From positions 1,412,001 to 1,476,000 of the forward strand of contig NC_016452.1 of the NCBI RefSeq assembly GCF_000235365.1: a stretch of 64,000 nucleotides of DNA. Reading direction: 5' to 3'. A program made the translations under genes and the position numbers. The DNA is from Eremothecium cymbalariae DBVPG#7215 (Eukaryota > Ascomycota > Saccharomycetes > Saccharomycetales > Saccharomycetaceae). The notes below the pieces were generated by a model. It was not told where the DNA came from and searched no databases. It worked only from the letters and a program-made list of their open reading frames with translations. This document shows positions 31,768-42,130 of the stretch, one piece after another (the first letter of the stretch is position 1; every line of letters starts with the position of its first letter).

Positions 31768-33429
31768 TTACTTGTATTCGTAGAAACATCCATCAGTCCC
31801 CCAGATACCAAAGACACCCACCATGGGCATCCATCCTTCTCCACCGTTAAATTCGGCTGTTAATTTTAAAGCACGGCTCAGTCTCTGCTCATCTAGAGGC
31901 TTTCCAATTGTAAAGCCACGTACTACCAGCATGCCTTGCCTTTTTGATGGCATTAGAGTCGGGTTAGAATTTGTATATATCAACTTACCCTCTAAAGATG
32001 TAGATAACGTTCCATAACATGTAAATACCTCATCAACCTTTTGTGGGAAAATCCTATAATCGTACATGTTTCCCTGTGCAATTGGACCCATGATTGTATA
32101 TGGAGAATATAATTCCATTACAACACGAGAACCAAATAATGATCTAAGCACGTTTAACTGTCTACTTGTTAATCTTTTAACAGAATTACGCTTTAATTCC
32201 GGGATTTCTAATGGAAAGGATGAAACGAGATTACTATCTTTCACTTCATTGAGAATGTAGACACATCTAAGTTTTGAAAAGTTACAGCTTGATTGTGCAA
32301 CAGTGCTAAACACCCCTTCACTAAGAAGTGACATAGCCCAGGAAAGTTTGAGCTTATTAAAACCAGTAGGACAAACATCGAGCATAGTTCGAAGTCCTGC
32401 ATTATTAGCTGACAAAAATAGTAGGGTCGTGTGAGTATCAATTTGTGTCAAATCATTGCTGCTAGAGTAAGAAATAGAACCACCAAAAAGTAGTAAGCCG
32501 AACACCTTAATAAATGTCTGCATTAACTGACTAGATCTCATGCCCTCGGTAATTATAGTTAGTTTATCTACATTTTTCAACTCCTGATTTATCGGAAACA
32601 GTTTGATAAAATTGGAGACACTACTTACCAAACAGTGTTGCATGAAGGTAGTAGTGTCTCTGTTGTGATTAGTAACACGGGCTAGCTCTTTGTCGTCATC
32701 AAAGCTGGTCGTCGGCTCATATTCATATTTATTATCGCTGGCATTCATGTCATGGATAAGTTGGTAAAATGAGGTCACATTTCCAGGAAGGTCTGCGGGC
32801 ATTGCACTATCATCACAAACAATGATAGTTTTATACCAATCTTCACTTCCATTCAATTTAGCGGCACAATTCCATGAATCAACTATAAGGACATCTAAAT
32901 CCATATTATTGCGTGGTATAGAAGGCAGAAAATGAGGAATACAGGATTCTAGAGTGCCCATGAAACCCGCTATGGCTGATACAAAGCCAGGACCAGTGGC
33001 AACTGAGCATACAATTCCAACATTTCTAGCCTTAACTTCTGTAAAATAATTCTTCAATAGCTTTGCTTTAAAGTTTATATTGCCCAAGGTCCAGGAAGTA
33101 TGTCCATCAATAAAAGAAATTCGGTTATTTCCCTTACCGACTTCCATGGAAGTTGACCAAATATCACCAAAGTTTCCCTTTCTAAACTGATATCCATGAC
33201 TTAAACTTAAACCGGCTGACAATGGATAACCAATTGGAGTCAGTATATTTCTATAAACTGCGGTCTCATTTTCCTTTCTGACGCTAGCAGTGCAGGCTTG
33301 TTCTGTTAAAGCAACAGGATGTAGGTCCCTTTTAGCATCAAGGATCACATGTTGTATCACCCAGTTAGTGGTGAAAAGACAAAGAAGGACCGTGATGATC
33401 CATTGGAGTAGTATCCAAAATTCTAGCAT
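31768..33429 (-). CDS. YHR045W-like membrane protein of unknown function
   Basis: The protein has 553 residues, close to the 560 of S. cerevisiae YHR045W, an ER-localised protein of unknown function. It opens with a hydrophobic helix (ILLQWIITVLLCLFTTNWVI, residues 6-25), so it is probably ER-membrane anchored. The rest has the texture of a degenerate AMP-forming acyl-CoA synthetase fold (repeated Ser/Thr/Gly loops, a LFLSANNAGL segment, a C-terminal MLVVRGFTIGKPLDEQRL), but I see no intact AMP-binding motif. The identification rests mainly on length and position: AAP1 and DOG1/2 flank YHR045W in S. cerevisiae too. Confidence 0.75.
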   Translation of the reverse strand: MLEFWILLQWIITVLLCLFTTNWVIQHVILDAKRDLHPVALTEQACTASVRKENETAVYRNILTPIGYPLSAGLSLSHGYQFRKGNFGDIWSTSMEVGKGNNRISFIDGHTSWTLGNINFKAKLLKNYFTEVKARNVGIVCSVATGPGFVSAIAGFMGTLESCIPHFLPSIPRNNMDLDVLIVDSWNCAAKLNGSEDWYKTIIVCDDSAMPADLPGNVTSFYQLIHDMNASDNKYEYEPTTSFDDDKELARVTNHNRDTTTFMQHCLVSSVSNFIKLFPINQELKNVDKLTIITEGMRSSQLMQTFIKVFGLLLFGGSISYSSSNDLTQIDTHTTLLFLSANNAGLRTMLDVCPTGFNKLKLSWAMSLLSEGVFSTVAQSSCNFSKLRCVYILNEVKDSNLVSSFPLEIPELKRNSVKRLTSRQLNVLRSLFGSRVVMELYSPYTIMGPIAQGNMYDYRIFPQKVDEVFTCYGTLSTSLEGKLIYTNSNPTLMPSKRQGMLVVRGFTIGKPLDEQRLSRALKLTAEFNGGEGWMPMVGVFGIWGTDGCFYEYK

Positions 33430-33831
33430 TCAATCTCTCTTCAGCCCCTTTCAAGCGCTACCTTCAGTTTTATCTACCAATATAAATATAGAAAGTAAGT
33501 TAGATAAATGCATCTTCCGACTTCTCTCGGATGGAGAATAGCGCCAAGTTGCATTCCATCAGTTCATAAATAGACAATTTATATGTATCAATGCAACAGT
33601 AGTCTTATAACTCAACTATAAACTGCAACCCATTTTGCTAGATCGCTACCAAGGTTTATGGAGGAATAGGAAACTAATTTATTTCAAGCTAATTAGTGAT
33701 TTTTGAGCGTTTCAACTAACAATACACATTACATCTCCCATTCGCTTTCTTCTCAAAAACTTCCAAACTCTAACCACACAGTATATAGTTCAAAGATCCC
33801 TGTTGTAACGACAATTAGGATAACAATTTAG
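33430..33831. other. YHR045W-like/RNH202 divergent promoter region
   Basis: This 402-bp AT-rich spacer separates divergent starts. I see no gene or clear regulatory match. Confidence 0.5.
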
Positions 33832-34851
33832 ATGCCTCCTGTTTTAGATGGTGTAGTGCCAGAGGTTGGAGTTTTTATCCTCCCAAAATGTGTTTCTGAC
33901 GCCAAGGTGACCGTATTTGAGCTTCCTCATCCATCAAATAACAGATCTAAGAAACCTATTAGGGTATTTATTCACAACGATGTCGTGTATCAATTACAAA
34001 CCCAGAAATTCAGTCATGGTTGTCCATATACCAAAGAGGAGGATAAAGCTAACGATAGGTATCATTACACTGCCGATAATCAGACTTATAAATCAGCAAT
34101 TGTCCTTAATGAGCATAATCCTGAAGAGAGCTTTGTTTTAGAATCAGGGACTTTTGAATATCATACTAAATACGATCTGACATTCTCTCTATGCCGATAT
34201 TTCTATCGTTCTAATGTTGTGGACAGCGAAGAAGACTATATACCAGATATTATTCCCACGAATACAAAACCTGACTTCAACTTTTTAACGGTAAGAGACT
34301 GGCATGATCAATTAATCGATCAAGATGTGCCGGAATGGTGTCATGTGCCATTAAGTGTTCTTGAGACCTCATTGGAAAGAATATGTGATATTGTTGAAGA
34401 ACGTGAGGAAAACTACTTCAAGATAAATCCAGAGAAGATTACTAAATGGTTAGCACAGAAAGTCCTCAAAATTCTAAAGGTGTTCCCTAGTTCATTACCA
34501 TTGCCAGATGATATTCCAGAGGAGTATTTAAATGACATCAAACTAGCCTGGTCGACGAATTTGCTGATCTCATTGCTTCCCCAACAAGTGTATTGGATGT
34601 TGCGTAATTATTCTGATCCTGAGGCCGATATTAAGAATGCTTTTAATGTACTAGAAAAGTACAGAGCTGAGATTACTGACAAACAGAAAGAAAATAACAT
34701 CTTAATTAAAGCTGTGATGTCAGCCGGTCTACAGCAAGGCTCTTATAACGCAGGACGCCAACCACGTTTGGCTACCAATACTAAAGCCCCTACAAAGAAA
34801 AAGGTTGCACTTGGAAAAGGAGCAATTGATGCTTTCTTTAAAAAACGGTGA
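33832..34851 (+). CDS. RNH202: RNase H2 subunit B (Rnh202)
   Basis: Rnh202 is a non-catalytic subunit of trimeric RNase H2, which removes ribonucleotides from DNA. The N-terminal triple-barrel part runs through about residue 140 (YPxH-like loops, FVLESGTFEYHTKYDLTFSLCRYFY), then a helical wHTH part (PEKITKWLAQKV, LPQQVYWMLRNYSDPE). The basic C-terminus ends GAIDAFFKKR, a PCNA-interacting-type tail. Length is 339 against 350. Following it, RRP45 preserves YDR279W/YDR280W. Confidence 0.95.
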   Translation: MPPVLDGVVPEVGVFILPKCVSDAKVTVFELPHPSNNRSKKPIRVFIHNDVVYQLQTQKFSHGCPYTKEEDKANDRYHYTADNQTYKSAIVLNEHNPEESFVLESGTFEYHTKYDLTFSLCRYFYRSNVVDSEEDYIPDIIPTNTKPDFNFLTVRDWHDQLIDQDVPEWCHVPLSVLETSLERICDIVEEREENYFKINPEKITKWLAQKVLKILKVFPSSLPLPDDIPEEYLNDIKLAWSTNLLISLLPQQVYWMLRNYSDPEADIKNAFNVLEKYRAEITDKQKENNILIKAVMSAGLQQGSYNAGRQPRLATNTKAPTKKKVALGKGAIDAFFKKR

Positions 34852-34963
34852 AAAGAACATTCAGAGGTTCGGCAGTAAATATGCCATCCTTATTGGTCTC
34901 AGATATATTCAATTTGTTTAAATATCATAGCATTAATTAATGTATCGATACGTTTCTCTTGTA

Positions 34964-34997
34964 GTCACGTGATTTAGATGTGTAACTTGAAAATTTT
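34964..34997. promoter_or_regulatory. E-box and RRPE-like element upstream of RRP45
   Basis: GTCACGTGA (34964-34972) fits the Cbf1 E-box. TGAAAATTTT (34988-34997) fits the RRPE of ribosome-biogenesis genes. Both lie 100-135 bp before the RRP45 ATG. Consensus matches only. Confidence 0.45.
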
Positions 34998-35097
34998 GTA
35001 TATGTTTCTGCAAAACGGTGAGTTCGTTCCCTCATTATTCGTCATCATGCAAGCTTGGATATTTGCATTATAGCCTGGTTTCCAAGATTTTCCACCT

Positions 35098-36015
35098 ATG
35101 GCCAGGGATTTTGAGATTTCAAATGTCGAATCTTCGTTTATTCTGGATGCATTGAGACAAAACCTCAGGCTTGATGGACGAGGGTTTGATCAATTTCGAG
35201 AAGTTAAAATAGAATTTGGTGATGAGTATGGAGATGTTACCGTATACCTTGGTGAAACGAAAGTTCACTGTAGGACAACCGCGGAAATATCACAGCCTTA
35301 CGATAACCGGCCATTTGAAGGGTTGTTTCTAATATCTACAGAGATGTCTCCCATGGCTGGTACTCAGTTTGAACATGGAAATAATACTGGAGAAGATGAG
35401 GTTTTAATTTCACGAATAATCGAAAAATCCGTACGGAGGTCAGGTGCATTGGATCTAGAGGGCCTATGTATTTCAGCTGGCAGCAAATGTTGGTCTATTA
35501 GGGCTGACGTCCATTTTTTAGACTGCGATGGAGGTTTCATTGATGCAAGCTGCATTGCAGTGATGGCTTCTCTTTTACACTTTAGAAAGCCAGATGTTAC
35601 GGTGTTTGGTGAGCGGGTAACTGTCCATTCTATAGAAGAACGAGAAGCCGTGCCATTGGGCATTTTACATATTCCAATATGTGTTACCTTTTCCTTTTTT
35701 AATCCAGACGCTACGGAGGAAAACATCAAGGGTGATTCCAATAAGGAGATTTCCATAATAGATGCCAGCTTAAAAGAAGAACATCTCAGAGACGGCGTTC
35801 TCACAGTTACATTGAATAAAAACCGAGAAGTGGTCCAGGTGCTGAAGGCAGGTGGCTTACCAATGGATGCATTGACATTGATGGAGTGCTGTCAGAAGGC
35901 CTACCACATAACCGAAACTATAACAACCCAAATTCTGGACTTGATAAAGGAGGACTCACTCAAGAGGAATAAACATTCAACAATGTTAAGTGCTGAAAAT
36001 CCCCGTGAGTCCTAG
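35098..36015 (+). CDS. RRP45: Exosome core subunit Rrp45
   Basis: Rrp45 is one of the RNase PH-like ring subunits of the RNA exosome and is catalytically inert in yeasts. It starts MARDFEISNVESSFILDALRQNLRLDGR (read in parts), then has RPFEGLFLISTEMSPMAG, EDEVLISRIIEKSVRRSGALDLEGLC and DVHFLDCDGGFIDASCIAVMA, all nearly identical to S. cerevisiae. At 305 residues it has the same length as the S. cerevisiae protein. The phosphorolytic residues of bacterial RNase PH are not expected. Neighbour RNH202 supports the call. Confidence 0.97.
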   Translation: MARDFEISNVESSFILDALRQNLRLDGRGFDQFREVKIEFGDEYGDVTVYLGETKVHCRTTAEISQPYDNRPFEGLFLISTEMSPMAGTQFEHGNNTGEDEVLISRIIEKSVRRSGALDLEGLCISAGSKCWSIRADVHFLDCDGGFIDASCIAVMASLLHFRKPDVTVFGERVTVHSIEEREAVPLGILHIPICVTFSFFNPDATEENIKGDSNKEISIIDASLKEEHLRDGVLTVTLNKNREVVQVLKAGGLPMDALTLMECCQKAYHITETITTQILDLIKEDSLKRNKHSTMLSAENPRES

Positions 36016-37152
36016 ATACTGTAACTTCTCCATATCACACGTACAAGATGTATATTATATGTATCTACTATACTATACTACCTGATTTGCCTACAGCCTA
36101 GACCTTTCGACACTCCTGCTACCTCTGCGCAGAACTCAGAGAATACATCCAGAATCACTCATATAGGCTAATACTACTAGTCTTTACCACACTAAAGACT
36201 GGCTCGTATACTACCGAGAACTTTTAAGAAAGTCGATCCTTACATAAAACACAATGGAATAGAATTCCAGGAATTTCCCTGGTCACATCCTTCCTTCTGC
36301 CTTCATGTCTCATATTAGCAAACCTTCGCATCCGTGTCGAATTCCAATCCTATTCCCTGGAGTTAGCAGCCTTTTCCAATAATCATGTACATACTCCTCG
36401 TTTAACGTCGCCCCAGAGCTACAAACAATTATATACACGCTCCCAGTATCCTGAATCTCTCATATGAAACTTCGACACCCACCATGTACAATCCATGAGA
36501 TCCTGAGTGCTCCTCCGATTTATACACACACATATATACTAAATAGGAAAGGACTTACAATCCTGTTTGAATTGCGTATACACCACCAGATTATACGCAG
36601 TACTGTGCCTAGCGAAAAATCTCACACAGATAAAACAGCCCACTTTTGACTGTACACACAACCACTCCCAAAAACCCCATGCCACTCACTTGCATGACCT
36701 TTGTTTGTTATTAACATATATCTTCATAGCTACCAATACCCTAATATATGGCTTAGCAGTGTCTACGATTGTTTCGCTTATGTAGTTTCATTCCCCCACC
36801 AATATTGGTTTCGATTACCAAATTTAACAACCTGACATCCGTCATGCAACATATATCATATATCCTGATGTAAACCCCAAGTCTCGTCTAATCGTCGTAT
36901 CCTCGCTGGAGCAAAAAAGCACCAGGGTATAACGAGGTCGAGTAATAATCACCTATTTGGGATTGGTATTCTTGTTATAATTGTTGACACCCCCGCTTCT
37001 AACCGCAGTATATAAGTGTAAGGTGCTTGAGTAGTTCATCCTATTAATGGTTCAGTAGTAGACTTGTGTGTATGCAAGAGAATAGTTGTTAACAACATTG
37101 TCTTAAAGCTGATCCACTGCAAATATAACAAACTAACCTTCCAATTTTAAAT
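36016..37152. other. Long spacer upstream of the DOG-type phosphatase
   Basis: About 1.1 kb between tandem genes contain no gene I can support. A few 60-70-codon frames have no homology. The length suggests a large promoter for the sugar-phosphatase gene. Confidence 0.5.
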
Positions 37153-38058
37153 ATGTGCCCCATAACAGTTGATGTCTGTTTAATCGACTTAGATGGAACT
37201 ATTGTAGACACTACTGACGCAGTAGAAGCTGCCTGGAATAAACTTGCCGACAAGCATGAAGTTGATGGTGCTCATATCTCGAAAGATTCTCACGGTCGGA
37301 GGGCTAGTGAGACGTTCTCTCACTATTTCCCAAAGGTTGATAACACAGCAGTGGTTAGAGAGTTTGAGCGTGCACTTTTTTCGCAGTCTCACTATGTGGG
37401 CTTGATTCCGGGTGCCAACGACTTGTTGCTTTCTTTAAATAGACCAACTGGGGGTAAGCCTGGGGAGGTCTTTCGCGATATTAAGTGGGCCATTGTGACT
37501 TCTGCTACTCCATCCTTGGCTCATTCATGGTTTGACACAATTTTGAAGAAGATTGGCAAACCAAAAGTGTTCATTACTTCTGCAGACGTCAGTAAGGGCA
37601 AACCTGATCCTGAGGGTTTTCAGAAAGCTAAGGAACAATTGGCAAATGTGCTTGGTTTAGATAAGGATCGTGCTAGGGCAGTTGTGTTCGAGGATTCGCC
37701 TTTAGGAATCAGGGCCGCCAAAGCAATGGCGGCCATAGCTGTTGGTATAACATCTTCGTATAGTAAAGATATTCTCTACAAATCTGGTGCTGATTATGTT
37801 ATCGAAGACTTGGCTCAAGTATCTGTTGTGGCTAACGATAAAGATGGAATCACTTTAGAAATTACTGGTAGTATGGATAGGGATTCAGAAGACGACGGTG
37901 ACTATTTTGATGAGGAAGATGAATATGAGGAAGACGATGACGCTTATGATGATGATGATGATGATGATGACGCTGATGTTGATGATGATAATAATAATAA
38001 TAATAATAATGAACCAGCTGCTGCAAAAAGCAATGGAAAAGCAGCAGACAAGAAATGA
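37153..38058 (+). CDS. DOG2: DOG1/DOG2-type HAD sugar phosphatase with an acidic tail
   Basis: Dog1/2 dephosphorylate 2-deoxyglucose-6-phosphate and related sugar phosphates. HAD motif I is DLDGTIVDTT near residue 12, motif III lies in DVSKGKPDPEGF near 150 and motif IV is VVFEDSPLGIRA near 177, followed by VGITSSYSKDIL and DYVIEDLAQVSVV. All match the S. cerevisiae pair. That enzyme ends near residue 246. Here about 55 more residues follow, rich in Asp and Glu, then Asn, ending in a Lys-containing AAAKSNGKAADKK. These are encoded by GAT and AAT repeats. Next to the YHR045W-like gene it preserves the YHR043C/044C/045W context. Confidence 0.92.
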   Translation: MCPITVDVCLIDLDGTIVDTTDAVEAAWNKLADKHEVDGAHISKDSHGRRASETFSHYFPKVDNTAVVREFERALFSQSHYVGLIPGANDLLLSLNRPTGGKPGEVFRDIKWAIVTSATPSLAHSWFDTILKKIGKPKVFITSADVSKGKPDPEGFQKAKEQLANVLGLDKDRARAVVFEDSPLGIRAAKAMAAIAVGITSSYSKDILYKSGADYVIEDLAQVSVVANDKDGITLEITGSMDRDSEDDGDYFDEEDEYEEDDDAYDDDDDDDDADVDDDNNNNNNNEPAAAKSNGKAADKK

Positions 38059-38270
38059 CTATTACGATGCGATGTTTGAACATTTGCAGTGAAATATTAG
38101 GATTGCCAGCACTTGATTCCGCTTATGTTTTTTGTTTATTCAAGCCTTTTTATGCCATAACCCTCTTGTGGCTATAGAACTTTAATTGATTGGTATTTCG
38201 ATGGTATGTTGTTCGGCACAGTCTCTAATATGATTTATTATATGTACAAGATATAAATTACACCACCTGA

Positions 38271-39371
38271 CTATATGTATGATTCTTGTTTGGCTTCATC
38301 TTCAGTTATAGTTTTGTACTTTTCATAGAAGTGGAATAGCTCAAAACACACTTCTACACTGATTAACCAAATGATGATCCATTCCAGCTTTGTGCTTTTC
38401 TTTTCATTCAACACCGACAGTAGTGCCCGTGATTCATCGGTAGCGTAGTCTAACTTCTTGTTGAGGATGGTGATTCTGGGCTGAATATCCAGGTTCCTGG
38501 AAATCTTTTCGTACAGCTTTTCCAAATCAGGTTCACTCCAATACAGATCAGGCGTTTCAATTAGTTCTGAGTAAAGATTAAGATTTCCTCTTATGAGAAA
38601 CAACCTTCCTGTGCTTTCTAAGATATGATTTTCAGTAAAATTCAATTTCTTTCCACTGGATAGTAACTCAGTAAACTTCTTAGTCTTTGCAATATGTGAT
38701 TCTAAAGCAGCTTCTAGCACTGACAGCCTCGTACTGCGTGAAAGGCCGCCAGAAAGTGCTGCTTTATCTAACATACCATGGTTAGCAGAAATACTATTAA
38801 TTACAATTAGATCACCTTCGACAAAGCTTTCATTCGCTTCGCCTCTATTTGTGATATCATGCAATTGTGTCCAACTCTCAGTGGTGTCCAGTTCAACATA
38901 GTCAAGATCTTCACTCTCGTACTGCTTCTCTTTTAAAGGATTTATTCTGGCTTCATCAACCAGTGGAAGAATATTTTCCATCTGTGAAGACTCATCTAAT
39001 CCCCAAGCCACTACAGTACCATTTTGTCGAATTATCATTACATCTCCCTGGTGGCCATCGTGGAAGTATTTAAAGGTGACAATCTCATCAGGTATTAAAT
39101 TAACAGGCTGATACCCCTTTTGATTAAGCAAGTCAATAACTTTCGGTAAATCATAAGCCTCTGATGTTGTTATTGATGTTACAGGTTTGAGTTTTAGGAA
39201 TTTGGACACTTTATATGCTAAAGGTTTGTTGTAACTCTCAGGATACGATGACTTTCCAGGCAACAAAGAACGTCGTAGTGAACGGGAACCTGGTAAAGGG
39301 CTGCGGCTGGAAGATATACTTCTAACTGTATTAAGATTGATCTTGTAAGTTGTTCTTATGTAACTCAGCAT
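38271..39371 (-). CDS. MRX10: Mrx10-like DUF155 mitochondrial membrane protein
   Basis: Mrx10 (YDR282C) is a DUF155/RMD1-family inner-membrane protein linked to the mitoribosome. The N-terminus is a basic presequence (LNTVRSISSSRSPLPGSRSLRRS). The DUF155 region includes FKYFHDGHQGDVMIIRQNGTVVAWGLDES, FVEGDLIVI and RLSVLEAALESHIAKTKKF. A C-terminal helix (WIIIWLISVEVCFELFHFY) is the usual membrane anchor. Length is 366 against 414. Nearby NSE3, RNH202 and RRP45 are also from YDR279-288. Confidence 0.9.
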   Translation of the reverse strand: MLSYIRTTYKINLNTVRSISSSRSPLPGSRSLRRSLLPGKSSYPESYNKPLAYKVSKFLKLKPVTSITTSEAYDLPKVIDLLNQKGYQPVNLIPDEIVTFKYFHDGHQGDVMIIRQNGTVVAWGLDESSQMENILPLVDEARINPLKEKQYESEDLDYVELDTTESWTQLHDITNRGEANESFVEGDLIVINSISANHGMLDKAALSGGLSRSTRLSVLEAALESHIAKTKKFTELLSSGKKLNFTENHILESTGRLFLIRGNLNLYSELIETPDLYWSEPDLEKLYEKISRNLDIQPRITILNKKLDYATDESRALLSVLNEKKSTKLEWIIIWLISVEVCFELFHFYEKYKTITEDEAKQESYI

Positions 39372-39667
39372 TTGTTTCTTACTGCTGTAAATGAATTAAA
39401 GCCCTGTGTATGTCCTTCTACTTAGGTTGTCAAACGTCTAATTAAATCCGTATTTTGTCGACCGGGATGTCTTTATGCTAATAACGCTTTTCACCAATGT
39501 GTGCCTTTAACTGCAGTTATCTTGATTAAAGGAATAACACATAGGTATTAGATGATTGAACAACAAAAGAACAGTTGAATTACAATACGAGCTATCTATT
39601 TATCTATATTTATTTCTAAACAAATTATTTTCGAGGAATGGCCAAAATAAAATGATACTTACACTAA

Positions 39668-41737
39668 CTACCACACATCTTCCTGGTACTTGCCGCTGGT
39701 TTTAAATAATTTTAAGATTTCAGCAGCATCCTCCTCTGTTATACCTTTACCTCTTTGCAAGATGTCCGCAAGTGATTTGTGTACATCTTGTGACATACCT
39801 TTAGCGTCACCACAAACGTAAATAAAGGCTCCTTGATTAATCAAATCTAGAACTTCTTTTTCCCTTTCTAATAGGCGATGTTGAACATAGGTCTTCTTCT
39901 GGGAAGGTATCCTAGAATATGCCACAATCAATTCAAAACAATCTCCCAATACTTTGGCATAGTTGGGCCACTCTTCCTGATACAAAAAGTCATTTTCATC
40001 CCGACAGCCATAGAACAACAAATGTTTGCCTAGTTTAATATTTTCATTGTTAGAGATGAACTTGACACGTTCACGGATAAACCCACGGAATGGTGCAACA
40101 CCAGTTCCCGGGCCAATCATTATTACTGGAGTAGCAGGGTTTGACGGTAACCTAAATGTGGAACGGCGAACATGGACAGGAAGTTTGTAGTTATGGTATA
40201 GGTTACGTGGGCCAGATAAATTGTAATGAACTGGTAACTTCGCATCTGAAACATCTTGTTGAGTCTTGGATAAGTGAATATGCCTTAACAAATTAGTAGC
40301 AACACCTGTAACTTGCCCCAGTGTGTGATCTGTGGGGTTTGGGAAATTTTCAACAACTGCTGTTATATGAATGGTCTGCTTTTCAGAAGAAGAAGAGGAA
40401 GATATTGAATAATAACGAGGTTGTAAATGAGGGATAGTTTCCGCTAAAAATTCCCATGGAACAAAAGACCACTTCTGCCCATTTGATAAGTAAAGCAATG
40501 CATCAGTAAGATCAAAATATTTGGAAGAAATTTCCTTAGCGAATTTATTTTTATCCTTGGATATAACTAGCAACTTTTCTTTCACATCAGGATCGGTGAC
40601 ATACTGTAACAACGAGCCAAATACTTGTCTCGAAATGGGACCTGAAATTTCCAAATAGTATCTAACCGCCGAACCAATTGTAGTTGGCACTGGAAATGGT
40701 TCTTTAATAGTGTTATCTTTTGGTTTCAAGTTGAATACAGTGTCTGGATCAAGATCAAATGTTGATAGAAATTTCTCGACCTTTTCATCAGAGTTAGATG
40801 GCCATACGGCTAGATGGTCACCAGTAGAATATTTCATATTGCTTCCAGAGATATCAAATTCAGCATGGACACAGTTACGATCACCAGATTTGAGTAACTC
40901 CTTAGTTGTAGTAATTGGAGCCACGAACGGATGAGTTGAGTCGAATGGGCCCAGCTGCTTTCCACTGTCGTTGAACGATAGAGCTCTCCCTGGGAGGTAT
41001 GCAGATATAGGCTCACCTAAAGAAGCCGTATCAACAGAATCCTTGGGTAAAACAGTGTACTCGTAACTTGACTCAAAACCAACTTCTCTTTCATCTAAAG
41101 CCAATACATCCTTTAATTCCTCAAATATACTATCCTTCCAAGCCAAAAAGTCCTCATCTGTCGTTGCAGCACCATCATCAGCTAACCCAAAAGTACCTAC
41201 CAAAGTTGCAGAAGCTTCCTGGAGAAGTTTGTCCGTCTTTTTGGCTGCACCGTTGTAGAATTCATAGGTTGAGTTTCCCAAACCAAAAAGTGTGTATTTC
41301 ACATTATCTAAGTCACCTGGATTCAATGATTGCAACCATTCTTCAAACTGTATTGCAGCATCAGGTAAATCCCCTTCTCCATAGGTGGAAACAAATATTG
41401 AAATAATCACATTATCTGGCAACGAGTTCAAATTATCAAAATCATAGTTTTCCACATCAACACACATAACTTTCAAGGAAAATTTTGAAGAAAGCTCCTT
41501 AGCAAACTTTTTGGCATAATCTTCACCAGTTCCAGTCTGAGATGCATAGATTACTAAATAATCCTTATTGTTCTCAGTTAACACCTCCACAATGTCTCGT
41601 GAATCTGAGTGTACCGCAACTAACGAGTCATCTGTAGAAAATAATTCCTTCAACTTGTCCAACTTCAAATATGTGGCAACAGCCAAAGCTAACGCACAAA
41701 TAACAGCAAAATCTATCTTATCAAACTTGATCGCCAT
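39668..41737 (-). CDS. NCP1: NADPH-cytochrome P450 reductase Ncp1
   Basis: This enzyme supplies electrons from NADPH to Erg11, Erg5 and other ER enzymes. The domains in order are an N-terminal anchor (DFAVICALALAVATYLKL), a flavodoxin FMN domain (YASQTGTGEDYAKKF, STYGEGDLPDAA), FAD binding (PRYYSISSSSSSEKQTIH), NADP binding (GPGTGVAPFRGFIRERV, YVCGDAKGM) and the invariant EDVW end. I start at 41737 (MAIKFDKIDF) for 689 residues, as in S. cerevisiae (691). The upstream in-frame ATG would add 25 residues that the family lacks. Confidence 0.97.
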   Translation of the reverse strand: MAIKFDKIDFAVICALALAVATYLKLDKLKELFSTDDSLVAVHSDSRDIVEVLTENNKDYLVIYASQTGTGEDYAKKFAKELSSKFSLKVMCVDVENYDFDNLNSLPDNVIISIFVSTYGEGDLPDAAIQFEEWLQSLNPGDLDNVKYTLFGLGNSTYEFYNGAAKKTDKLLQEASATLVGTFGLADDGAATTDEDFLAWKDSIFEELKDVLALDEREVGFESSYEYTVLPKDSVDTASLGEPISAYLPGRALSFNDSGKQLGPFDSTHPFVAPITTTKELLKSGDRNCVHAEFDISGSNMKYSTGDHLAVWPSNSDEKVEKFLSTFDLDPDTVFNLKPKDNTIKEPFPVPTTIGSAVRYYLEISGPISRQVFGSLLQYVTDPDVKEKLLVISKDKNKFAKEISSKYFDLTDALLYLSNGQKWSFVPWEFLAETIPHLQPRYYSISSSSSSEKQTIHITAVVENFPNPTDHTLGQVTGVATNLLRHIHLSKTQQDVSDAKLPVHYNLSGPRNLYHNYKLPVHVRRSTFRLPSNPATPVIMIGPGTGVAPFRGFIRERVKFISNNENIKLGKHLLFYGCRDENDFLYQEEWPNYAKVLGDCFELIVAYSRIPSQKKTYVQHRLLEREKEVLDLINQGAFIYVCGDAKGMSQDVHKSLADILQRGKGITEEDAAEILKLFKTSGKYQEDVW

Positions 41738-42130
41738 TTTCAGTATCGATAATGCTTTACGCAGAAGTCTTCTTTTCAGGTGTTCGACGATTTCGAAACC
41801 GTGCTGGATCACTGATCTATTGGATCGAATGATGGGTAGTTTACAAGCTTTTTGAAATATATAGTCTTCGGCTGTATCAAATAGTTTCGAATTAAAGCAA
41901 TCAATTTGATATAAGCACCTTTTTTAAAAGCTGTTATTACTGTCTTAACGATAATCTACGTGTAACTAAGCAAATTGACGAAATATCTTCATTTAAGCGG
42001 TTTTTCACGAAAGCCGTAAACCTGCCAAAAATTATACCAGCTGGGTGCAAAAAGTGTCATCTTGATGCACGTGACAATCACGAGCCTACATGATTATGAA
42101 TTACAGAGATATATCTATGTAATACAACTG
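41738..42130. other. NCP1 promoter / NSE3 3' region
   Basis: This 393-bp spacer lies between tandem minus-strand genes. It contains a GCACGTGAC E-box near 42067. I see no gene. Confidence 0.5.

Noticed and set aside
34964..35000. TCACGTG near an AT stretch as a possible centromere CDEI
   Set aside because: No CDEIII-like CCGAA element at the right distance, and the interval is too short. It is more likely a promoter E-box.
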